64,000 nucleotides of DNA, taken from Stropharia rugosoannulata. Lineage: Eukaryota > Basidiomycota > Agaricomycetes > Agaricales > Strophariaceae. The notes under the pieces are model-generated. The model did no database searches and had not been told where the DNA came from. It was given only the letters and a program-made list of their open reading frames with translations. The stretch covers positions 2,914,001 through 2,978,000 of the forward strand of contig JANCIK010000007.1 in the NCBI GenBank assembly GCA_028532985.1, written 5' to 3'. The translations under genes and the position numbers were made by a program. Below, one piece after another: positions 56,872-64,000 of this stretch; position 1 is the stretch's first letter, and each line of letters begins with the position of its first letter.

Positions 56872-59800
56872 ATTTTTTTTTTTTTTTTTTTTTTGTTGAA
56901 TTACTGTCTATTTAGCTCGCGCTACTATAGACCTTACATTAGTGGTATTTTACTTGTACTTTTATGTTTGATATTGATTCCCCATTCCCACTCTCTACCT
57001 GTCGGAGGTTTGTCTAGTAGACTCGATTCCAAGGCGTTAGCGGGTTTGAGTTTCCGTGGGTTGCTTAGCGTCCGTTTCCGTTTGTGCCCCGCCTCGCTTT
57101 ATGCTGAGGGGGTGAGAGGGATTGAGTATCGGGGTACGACTGGCTCCTTTACTCCTCTCGTTGGTCGGGGGATTAGTTGTGTGTATTGTAGTGTTAGATA
57201 GTTAGATTGGTGTAGTATAGTTTTGTGTGTCTTATGTTAACTTCGTCTTGTGGTTCCGGTGCGCCACCGTCCGGTGTTCCTGATGAAGCTCATTAGAGCT
57301 TTTGCTTTTGTCTCGTCCGTTAGTATCGTTCTTGGGTGCTTTAGGCCTCTCGTGAATATTGTTTTCTTTAGCTGTTTGCGCTGTGCGCTGTATGCCGGGC
57401 ACGTCCATGTGAGATGTTCTATTGTTTCGCGTTGTCGTAGGTTGCAGCTCTGGCAGTATGGGTCTGGTGCCATTCCCATTTTGTAGAGTTTATGTCGAAG
57501 AGGTATGTGACCTGTACGGATTTGCACCATTAGACTTGCGCTATTCCTGTCGAGGTTTTTAGCTATGTTATAGTAAGCTTTATGAGGGAACTCATCGTCA
57601 AGTTTGTCGATTGCTTTGCGTCTGTCTTCGTTCTTCTTGTTTCTTGTTCGCCAGAGTTCTCTCCAGTGGTCCGTACGTTGCTGTTTCGCTTGCTGACGGA
57701 GTGCCGATATGCTGATTGGTAGTTGCTTTCGCAGTTTCGTTGGCAGCCAGGGTGGGGCTGTTGCCTCTCGTTTCGCTGCCTTTTTTGCTTCTGCATCCAC
57801 TCGTTCGTTGCCTGTTACGTCGCTGTGCGCTGATATCCAGTGGATGGTGAATCGGTGTTGGTATTGGTTGGGTGGTTTCAGGGTTCTGGTTATCTGTCTG
57901 AATGCTTCGTATATGTGTTGTCCGGGGCCTTGAAAGTCTTGTGTTGTTGCTTTGATGGCGCTCTGGCAGTCGGAGTATACCTCAATTGGTTCGGGGCTTC
58001 GTTGGTTGTCGTCGAGTTGTTTGATCATGTGTGCTGCCAGGAGGAGTCCTACTCCTTCTGCTTCGTATGTAGAGTGTTCGGTTGCTGTGCCCAAGTAGTA
58101 TCGCAGTGTTTTCTTGGGTTCTTGTTCCCCGGCTTTGTATAGTACTGCCGCTGCGCCTATTCCCTCCATGTATCCTGATCCGTCGGTAAAGATTTTGTAT
58201 TTGGCTGTTGAGTTCAGTTCGTGTGCTATGGACTTATCGCGGTCTTCTTTGATGCACGTATCGAATATGAGATTCTCACCTGGCGAACATGTGTAGGGCC
58301 GGATTTTTTCTGTTTTGGTTGGCATGGTGTTGAAGATTCGCATCAAGCGGGGGATTTGTGGCTCGTGGGGTTTTGGTTTGGCCGGTACCTTCTGATTGAT
58401 GAGTAGGTGGTTTGGGTGCGTTGCTGGAAGAGTTGCGTGACGTAGGACAGCACGGTGGCATATGTGTTTGAGCAGTGCTTGCATGCAGGGGAGGTTGGCG
58501 TGGGCTTCTGTTACGTCTAGTGCGGTGGTGCGCATTGCGCCTGTGATTGCGAGGCTTGCTAGTCGTTGTATCTTCTCCATGTTTCTTGTTGCAGCCACCG
58601 AGCCGCTGTTGATTTTCTTCCCTATTGGGCGGTGAGGCGGCGTGTACCATACGTCTAATGCATATGTGAGTTTGGGTAAGCCTACTGATAGATATAGTTG
58701 GCGCATTAGGGGCATTTTTACCCCTGTTGATGGCTTGGTGAGTCGTTTGAACATTAGGACCCATTTTGTTGCTTTTTCGATGGTCCTGCTGGCTTGAATG
58801 TTCCATCTGAGTTCTGCATCGACAATCACTCCTAGGTACTTGTATTCCTCCACTTCCTTGATTATCTTTCCCCGAACCATTAGGTGCGGTGCCGTGTGTC
58901 GTAGTTTGGATTTTTGGTTGGTGCCTGGATCGGTGTGTATTCTCCTTGATGCATGCATTACTGCCACCTTGCTGATTTCGAATTTTGAGTTGTGCGATTC
59001 CGACCAGTCGAAGGCGCCTCCTTCCCGCTCCATCATATCTCGGAGTGTGGCCACTGTGTCATCGAAGGTGTCGCCGATTGCGATAAGGCTGGCATCGTCT
59101 ACATATCCGATGGCATCTTCCTGTCTGTTATCCTCTGGGATATCGATAAGGTCTGCATTGTAGAGGATATATATGATCATTGAGAGGGGGCATCCCTGAC
59201 CTATACCATTGTTAATCATAATGAAGGTTGAGAGGAAATCGTCAAAACGTAGCTTCGTCTGGCTGTTTCTCAGCATGTTTTCTACTAGTCGTACGTACTT
59301 CTCAGGTATACGTCTTTTTCGCATGTTGTGAATGACTTTCTCCGTTACTGCGTTTGGGAATGCACCTTCCACGTCCAGGAACAGGATGGATACCACCTTT
59401 CCTTTCTGCCAGGCTTTATGTATTCGAGCTGTCAGGTAGTGTAGAGCATCAGTTGTTGTGCGTCCTGGTCGACCGCCGAAGTGGTTTTTGGGGAGCAGGT
59501 TGTTGGTCTCGATCAGATATGAGATATCTTCGGCGATTATTGCTGAGAGTAGTTTCGCCATTGTCGACAGAAGTGCGATGGGTCTGTAGGCTTTTGGAAG
59601 TTGATAGTCTGGCTTTCCGGGTTTTTTGAGGACGCAGGTGATGGATTCTTTCCAGCTCTGGTGGTACCAGCCATGGTTGAGAGCTGCGTTGTAGATGTTT
59701 GTGAGAATTGGTGTGATGATTGTAGCTGCCTTTTGCAGTACGATGTTCGGGATGCCGTCTAGGCCTGGTGCTTTGTACGGAGAGAGAATCTTGATGTGTC

Positions 59801-62502
59801 GTGCTACTCGCTCTTGCGTGATTGGGATGGCTGGAGAGAGTGGTTCGGGGTATTGGTAGTCTGCTGGTGTAGTTAGGTTATCTGGTTTGTTGGGGAAGAA
59901 TGATTTTGCTAGGGCTTCTGCTTTCGCTTCGTTTGACGTGGCTGTCTGGGAGTTACTGCTCGCCTCCGCTTTCAGTGACGGGATGCGCGGTCGGCCGCCA
60001 TCTCCTACCGGTTCTCGTATATATTTGTTTGCGATCCACATTTCCTTTTCAGTGGCTTCTTCCAGGAAGTCTGTCCAGTGCTGTTTCTTTGTTTCGACAA
60101 TCATTTTTGCGAAGAGCGCTTGATGTTCTTTCCATCTGGCATGGGATTCATGGTGAGGTAGTCCTCGGTACTTGTAGGAGATTCTACTTAGCTTGTTTCC
60201 TTCCCTCTTCATCTTAGTGAGATCAGTGGTCCACCATCGCTTTGACGTCGGAAATGGCTTGACCCGTGGGACCACGTCATGTATTGATTTCTGGATGTAC
60301 GTCGTAAGAGTCTCTACTTGACGGTTGAAATCATCTTCGTTGTCGATGGGGCCCCAGGTTGTTGCTGAGAGTTGTTGCTTGAGGTCGGTTAGAAATCTCT
60401 CCCAATCTGTTAGTCTGAAGTTGTGTCGCATTTCTGGGGGTGCTGCCGTTTTCGAGACGTCAAGTATTGTGCATACGGGGATGTGATCTGTCCGTGGAGG
60501 GCGTCTTTCAGGTAGTACATCGCACTTTATCACTAGTTCCTCTATCCCTTCTGACCCGAATACGTTGTCTGGTCTGGAGTATGCCCCTGTCACCCAGTGT
60601 TGGAGTGTCGGTAGTCCTCTAGGGAGTATCATGGACATGTTCCATCTGGCTTGGATTTGAATGAGTCTTTCCGCATCGTTTATGGCAGCCCTGGTGAATA
60701 GGCGTTGTGCATTGTTGTCGTTACCGTCCCAGAGTGGGTGGTGTCTGTTGAAGTCGCCGCACCAGATGGTGTGTTTGTTGTGGCCGTAGATGTCGTTGAG
60801 GTTGTCCTCGATATATTTGTCGAGAGTGTTTTGTGCGTGGTCGTTTTTGCAGTCGTTGTATATGTTGAATACAGTAAATGTACCAGCTGTTGTGTCGATT
60901 TGCAGTGCCATTATATCGACCGAGTTTGGGATTGTGATAGCTCGCCATGTATTAGTACTGATGCCTTCGTTAACCCAGATGGCTGACCTCATTCCCTTTT
61001 TCCTTCGTAACTCATCTTCTGGGTACACCTGCCTGAAGCCTGAGGGTGTTGATACATGTTCGTAGTAGTTGATGTGTGGCTCTTGTATTAGCAGTATGTC
61101 CCATTCGCTTTTGAGGTCGTCGTTAATTAAGGCCATGTGCGCCTCCCTAGATTTACAGAGATTAGCTTGGAGTATACGTAGGTTAGATGAATGGATTAGG
61201 TTAATAGGTGTTTCGCTGCTTTGATTTTCGTTGTACTGCGTGTTCATTGTGGGGTTGGCGGAGGTGGCGAGTCGCAGTCGTTTTCGTCGGTGGGTGAGTG
61301 TCCTCGGGGGGAGTCAGAGTTTGTCCGCGAAGTTGCCAAGGGAGGGGGATCGCCTCCGGTCCATGTCCAAGGTGCCGTTGTGGGGAAGAAGGGCATTGTG
61401 TTGCTGGGGTTGTGTGTGTTGAATTCTCTGCATTTTTTGATGAATGTAGGACAGTTGCGGTCCGTCGCCGAGTGGCCTGGCATACTGCAGGGCTTGCAGT
61501 AGTGGTTGTCCTTGTTGGTACATTCGCTGCTTCTGTGGTTGTTGGCGCAGTATTTACAGGTTTCGTTGACCTGTTTGCAGTCTTTGGCCATGTGGCCATA
61601 TAGCTGGCATTTGTGGCAGCGGATCGGTTCCATCTTCAGTTTCTCGGCCGGTCGTCTTGTCATATGGATGAGTACCCCTCTTGCTGTGAGGTAGTTTGCC
61701 CTTTCTTCATCGGTGAGTGTTAAGAGTACGTTAGCAACCTTCTGATTTACATCCCGTCGACCTACGGCCTTCATCCATTTTATCTCGTGGACAGTGTCTT
61801 CTGCGATGTTGTTATCTTCGAGGATATCGGCTTTCTCCTTCTCAAGGTCGCATGTTATCGGGACGAATTTGACCACTATCGGGTAGCGTCTGGGCGCGTA
61901 TTTGACTCCCCACGTCTTCGTGAATTCAGGTGATTGGATTTGGCTTTTGATCCATTGTGCTCCTTCTTCCGTTTGCATTTCGATGAGGACCGATTTGAAT
62001 TTGCTGTTGCGTTCGACGTGGTATACCCTGTGCTCTAGACCCGATTCTTGTATGTACGCTTGGATTACAGATTTCATTTTCTTGTTGTCCTGCTCGATCT
62101 GAAGTATCCCTTGGTCGCCCTGGAGGGTGAGTTTGACTTGTCGTGCTGCAATTGCTGCTCTGGCCGCTACCTTGGGATTGGCTTTGGCCATTACACCGCT
62201 TGCCGCCGCTATCTCGCTCCATAGTTTGTTGCCTGGGTGTGTCGTTTCCGCTTGTGTTTTTGCGCTGGGTTTATTCTGTATTGTGGTCCATGCTTCAGTT
62301 GCTGTTTGTAAGTGCCCCTTGACAATTGATTCTGTTGTGGCTTTGATCTCCGTTAGCTGGGTTTGTATGGAGCTTGTCAGCTCGTCTCGTAGTTGCGAGG
62401 CTATGCCTTTCATGGATTCACGTATGTATTGTTCGGTGGTCCCATGTACTGCGAGTAAGTCAGTGGTGATTATAGCGATAGCCTGTATGGTGCGCTTGTA
62501 GT
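56872..62502 (-). mobile_element. LINE (non-LTR retrotransposon, Tad1-like) with both ORFs
   Basis: The minus-strand element carries ORF1 (zinc knuckles) and ORF2 (endonuclease, RT, RNase H). It ends in a 22-nt poly(A) tail, seen as T at 56873-56894. A possible 6-bp target duplication, CTATGT on the plus strand, lies at 56866-56871 and 62503-62508. If correct, the element begins at about 62502, just outside the LTR at 62511-62697. RNase H after RT and an apurinic-type endonuclease fit the Tad1 group common in fungi. Neither ORF has an internal stop. The 5' untranslated region seems missing or very short, so it may be slightly truncated at the 5' end. Confidence 0.85.
57237..61247 (-). CDS. 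LINE ORF2: endonuclease, reverse transcriptase, RNase H
   Basis: 1,336 residues. It starts with an exonuclease-endonuclease-phosphatase domain (LRILQANL; LLIQEPH; IWCGDFNRHHPLWDG; TDHIPVC) over about residues 28-250. The reverse transcriptase follows, with YRPIALLSTMAKLL, GIGQGCPLSMIIYILYNADL and GYVDDASLIAIG (catalytic DD near residue 712). RNase H has IFTDGSG, STYEAEGVGLLLA, VYSDCQSA and WISAHSDVTGNERVDAEAK, so the D-E-D-D set is complete. A C-terminal CCHC-like motif is CQSCNLRQRETIEHLTWTC. The ATG overlaps the ORF1 stop as ATGA, so ORF2 is probably translated by stop-start coupling. All catalytic motifs are intact. Confidence 0.93.
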   Translation of the reverse strand: MNTQYNENQSSETPINLIHSSNLRILQANLCKSREAHMALINDDLKSEWDILLIQEPHINYYEHVSTPSGFRQVYPEDELRRKKGMRSAIWVNEGISTNTWRAITIPNSVDIMALQIDTTAGTFTVFNIYNDCKNDHAQNTLDKYIEDNLNDIYGHNKHTIWCGDFNRHHPLWDGNDNNAQRLFTRAAINDAERLIQIQARWNMSMILPRGLPTLQHWVTGAYSRPDNVFGSEGIEELVIKCDVLPERRPPRTDHIPVCTILDVSKTAAPPEMRHNFRLTDWERFLTDLKQQLSATTWGPIDNEDDFNRQVETLTTYIQKSIHDVVPRVKPFPTSKRWWTTDLTKMKREGNKLSRISYKYRGLPHHESHARWKEHQALFAKMIVETKKQHWTDFLEEATEKEMWIANKYIREPVGDGGRPRIPSLKAEASSNSQTATSNEAKAEALAKSFFPNKPDNLTTPADYQYPEPLSPAIPITQERVARHIKILSPYKAPGLDGIPNIVLQKAATIITPILTNIYNAALNHGWYHQSWKESITCVLKKPGKPDYQLPKAYRPIALLSTMAKLLSAIIAEDISYLIETNNLLPKNHFGGRPGRTTTDALHYLTARIHKAWQKGKVVSILFLDVEGAFPNAVTEKVIHNMRKRRIPEKYVRLVENMLRNSQTKLRFDDFLSTFIMINNGIGQGCPLSMIIYILYNADLIDIPEDNRQEDAIGYVDDASLIAIGDTFDDTVATLRDMMEREGGAFDWSESHNSKFEISKVAVMHASRRIHTDPGTNQKSKLRHTAPHLMVRGKIIKEVEEYKYLGVIVDAELRWNIQASRTIEKATKWVLMFKRLTKPSTGVKMPLMRQLYLSVGLPKLTYALDVWYTPPHRPIGKKINSGSVAATRNMEKIQRLASLAITGAMRTTALDVTEAHANLPCMQALLKHICHRAVLRHATLPATHPNHLLINQKVPAKPKPHEPQIPRLMRIFNTMPTKTEKIRPYTCSPGENLIFDTCIKEDRDKSIAHELNSTAKYKIFTDGSGYMEGIGAAAVLYKAGEQEPKKTLRYYLGTATEHSTYEAEGVGLLLAAHMIKQLDDNQRSPEPIEVYSDCQSAIKATTQDFQGPGQHIYEAFRQITRTLKPPNQYQHRFTIHWISAHSDVTGNERVDAEAKKAAKREATAPPWLPTKLRKQLPISISALRQQAKQQRTDHWRELWRTRNKKNEDRRKAIDKLDDEFPHKAYYNIAKNLDRNSASLMVQIRTGHIPLRHKLYKMGMAPDPYCQSCNLRQRETIEHLTWTCPAYSAQRKQLKKTIFTRGLKHPRTILTDETKAKALMSFIRNTGRWRTGTTRRS

Positions 62503-62608
62503 CTATGTTTTGTTGAAATAAGCGACGGAGTGCGGAAAAGAGGATGTATTTCGTTTGTCCGAGTGAGCTCGATGGACAAACGGATGGGGGGTACGTTACG
62601 AGATACAT
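61244..62608 (-). CDS. LINE ORF1: nucleic-acid-binding protein with three zinc knuckles
   Basis: An open frame of 454 residues that would coat LINE RNA. The N-terminal half is helical (DELTSSIQTQLTEIKATTES). The middle has an RRM-like or esterase-free gag fold that I cannot name. Residues about 331-395 hold three zinc knuckles: CHKCQLYGHMAKDC, CKYCANNHRSSEC and CKPCSMPGHSATDRNC. The C terminus is Pro- and Asp-rich. The first 33 codons (62608-62510) lie in LTR sequence of the neighbouring Copia element, so the native start is more likely the Met at 62413, or was lost. The stop overlaps the ORF2 start by 4 nt. Confidence 0.85.
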   Translation of the reverse strand: MYLVTYPPSVCPSSSLGQTKYILFSALRRLFQQNIDYKRTIQAIAIITTDLLAVHGTTEQYIRESMKGIASQLRDELTSSIQTQLTEIKATTESIVKGHLQTATEAWTTIQNKPSAKTQAETTHPGNKLWSEIAAASGVMAKANPKVAARAAIAARQVKLTLQGDQGILQIEQDNKKMKSVIQAYIQESGLEHRVYHVERNSKFKSVLIEMQTEEGAQWIKSQIQSPEFTKTWGVKYAPRRYPIVVKFVPITCDLEKEKADILEDNNIAEDTVHEIKWMKAVGRRDVNQKVANVLLTLTDEERANYLTARGVLIHMTRRPAEKLKMEPIRCHKCQLYGHMAKDCKQVNETCKYCANNHRSSECTNKDNHYCKPCSMPGHSATDRNCPTFIKKCREFNTHNPSNTMPFFPTTAPWTWTGGDPPPLATSRTNSDSPRGHSPTDENDCDSPPPPTPQ

Positions 62609-62697
62609 GCAGATATAAGTAAGATTATGTAAGTCAAATGTAAGTACCTAAATGCGTAATAGCTTCAAGTAAGTACGAATGTCCCAAAATTCCAACA
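62511..62697 (-). repeat. Probable 3' LTR of a Copia-type element
   Basis: On the minus strand it runs from TGTTGGAATTTTGGGAC to TTATTTCAACA, a TG...CA unit with TGTTG/CAACA ends (187 bp). It is directly preceded by a purine-rich GGAGGAG tract, as expected of a polypurine tract. It begins 66 bp after the gag stop. The matching 5' LTR is not in the window, so the call rests on the ends, the tract and position. Confidence 0.55.
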
Positions 62698-62762
62698 CTC
62701 CTCCGGAAGCTATGAAGCATACAAAAAATTCAAGAAAAGAAACAAAAAAAGTCCTCACAAAT

Positions 62763-63719
62763 TTACAGAGCAATGTCTTCATTTCCTGAGTCCTCGGAGT
62801 CAAGTGCTTCTTGAATGTGAAGAACAAGGTCTTCATCAGCATCACTAGTACTGGCTTCATATGAATCTTCGACGACATTAACACTGTGGGGGATGGCATC
62901 AATGTCACGTGTGGGACAGACATTGCGAAGATGTCCAACTCCTCCGCATTTATGACAAATTGGGGCGCGTCGAGCCTGGGCTGGTGCGGCAGGGGGCTTC
63001 TGTGACTTTTGTTTCCAGTGGGGTGCTCCTCCGGGTGAAGTGACAGCAAGTACTTCATCAGGGGGACTGGTGGAGGAAGTGTCAATGGTAGTAGAATTGC
63101 GCAGACGGCCTTCTTCGTTCAAGAGACGGGTTACTACAGATTCAAAATTGAGTTGGGCAAGGGGGGTGCCTGTAATGTTAACAATGACAGACTGATAAGC
63201 AGGGGGAAGACCATTGAGAAGAACACTGATTTTATCGAGATCGGAAACAATTGTTGCTCGAGCAAGGGAAGAAAAAGAAAGAGATGACATATCTTCATTT
63301 TCAGCACTGTATGATTCCTCCAATCGGTAGGCGGCATGGCGGATACTGGCAACAAATGAGGCAATAGACGAGTCGGGAGCCATTTGCATTCGAATAAAGT
63401 CACGGCGCATGGTGAGAAGGACACCTAAACCACGAGCGCGGTGAATCTGAGCGAGATTATTCCAAATGATGGCCGGATCGGTCTCGGCCCGGACGTGGGG
63501 GAGTTGCGAAGCCTCGAGAGCTAAAATTATCTCGGCGCGTGCAAGCCGTTGCTTATCGACAAAAGATCGCACAGCTTTGGAGTTGGGGCTACCCAAGGGC
63601 ATGGTGTCTCGGCCGTTGACAACGCCAAAAACATTTTTGCGCTCCAATAGAGCCTCCATCTGAAGCTTCCAGTCATCGTAGTTGGTTTCGTTTAGTTTGG
63701 AAAAGGGTAAGGAGTGCAT
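62763..63719 (-). CDS. gag: Copia-type Gag, no Pol attached
   Basis: 318 residues with ATG at 63719. The start (LPFSKLNETNYDDWKLQMEA) and the region to about residue 200 are the Copia gag (UBN2-type) domain, with the typical Y-x-x-W and LLNGLPPAYQSVIVNI blocks. A CCHC knuckle CHKCGGVGHLRNVC lies near residues 252-265, and the tail is acidic. In an autonomous Copia element protease and integrase would follow in the same frame. Here a stop is followed after 60 bp by a purine tract and an LTR-like unit. This is the layout of gag-only (TR-GAG type) elements that rely on Pol from elsewhere. Upstream 63720-64000 is untranslated. Confidence 0.85.
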   Translation of the reverse strand: MHSLPFSKLNETNYDDWKLQMEALLERKNVFGVVNGRDTMPLGSPNSKAVRSFVDKQRLARAEIILALEASQLPHVRAETDPAIIWNNLAQIHRARGLGVLLTMRRDFIRMQMAPDSSIASFVASIRHAAYRLEESYSAENEDMSSLSFSSLARATIVSDLDKISVLLNGLPPAYQSVIVNITGTPLAQLNFESVVTRLLNEEGRLRNSTTIDTSSTSPPDEVLAVTSPGGAPHWKQKSQKPPAAPAQARRAPICHKCGGVGHLRNVCPTRDIDAIPHSVNVVEDSYEASTSDADEDLVLHIQEALDSEDSGNEDIAL

Positions 63720-64000
63720 GGTGACAAAATCAGATAAGAGATGGGTGAACTGATAAGAATGGTGAGGAGTACGAGGGTGTTTCCAGTGTGCCGCAGCAGT
63801 GACCGTGAAGCTCGCAAGCTATTCCGGTGTACTCTCCTCGAGCAGAGGCCGTGAACCCAACAATTCCGGTGTATTCGCCGTGAACAGTGACCGTGGTGAT
63901 TCCGGTGTGCGCCAAGCAGTGACCGTGATTCCGGTGTATCTTCGCAAAGATAGAGGCCGTGAGAAAGTACCAGTTTATGTCGTGGACAGACAATTGCTGT
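63720..64000 (-). repeat. Leader of the Copia element with a degenerate tandem repeat
   Basis: Between about 63796 and 63962 the word ATTCCGGTGT occurs four times and (G/C)(A/G/C)CCGTG(A/G) six times, alternating at irregular spacing of 20-45 bp. No coding potential is convincing. It precedes the gag ATG by about 80-240 bp, so it is probably part of the element's transcribed leader. No 5' LTR end or primer-binding site was identified before the window edge. Confidence 0.5.

Noticed and set aside
56873..56894. Poly-T run as a simple microsatellite
   Set aside because: It lies at the 3' end of the minus-strand LINE and is better explained as its poly(A) tail.
1..64000. CRISPR array or prokaryotic operon signals
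   Set aside because: No regularly spaced direct repeats with unique spacers. Gene structure is clearly fungal, with many introns.

Overview
This is genomic DNA of a filamentous basidiomycete, most likely an Agaricomycete. The signs are many short introns (about 50-70 bp, GT-AG), a Plavaka-type transposase, Ty3 and Copia elements, a LINE with RNase H, a NACHT-WD40 (NLR-like) gene, and secreted families typical of mushroom-forming fungi. Reading frame across every proposed intron was checked by exon-length arithmetic. Family names come from recognition of motifs, not from a database search.

Layout. (1) 1-13.4 kb is a nested transposon pile. A minus-strand LTR element is cut by the left edge (LTR 264-650, start of gag 178-1). 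It abuts a fragment resembling a TET/JBP-type dioxygenase gene, which is broken on its other side by a 1.25-kb terminal-inverted-repeat (TIR) element. Next comes a decayed minus-strand Plavaka transposase gene, split by a complete Ty3/gypsy chromovirus (3851-13171, target duplication CATAA). The 3' LTR of that element is itself split by a second TIR-element copy (11770-12955). The Ty3 element has intact gag, pol with a chromodomain, and two extra ORFs after integrase. (2) 13.9-17.6 kb holds an intact cytochrome P450 (11 exons) and translation factor eIF3g (7 exons). (3) 18.3-24.4 kb holds a 1,728-residue NLR-like protein on the minus strand. It has a duplicated mini-exon array near the N terminus, a NACHT domain and 12 near-identical WD40 repeats. 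(4) 24.4-31.1 kb has no gene I can support. (5) 31.1-56.3 kb is host genes: PLAC8, an F-box-like protein, an unknown protein, an S41-type peptidase, a Ser/Thr-rich single-pass membrane protein, a DUF2264 protein divergent from an MFS transporter, an HsbA-like wall protein and a small Cys-containing secreted protein. (6) 56.9-64 kb holds a LINE with both ORFs, placed just beyond the 3' LTR of a Copia-type element that carries only gag.

How the parts relate. The transposons give a relative time order: Plavaka, then Ty3, then the TIR element. The Ty3 LTRs look identical and its ORFs are open, so it is young and may be active. Both LTR elements on the left appear to use self-priming rather than a tRNA primer. 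The DUF2264 protein and MFS transporter share a 1.4-kb intergenic region and may form a small uptake-and-breakdown unit. The most unusual structures are the extra zinc-knuckle ORF of the Ty3 element, the repeated mini-exons of the NLR gene, a predicted 4-nt exon in the peptidase gene, and the LTR-LINE junction.
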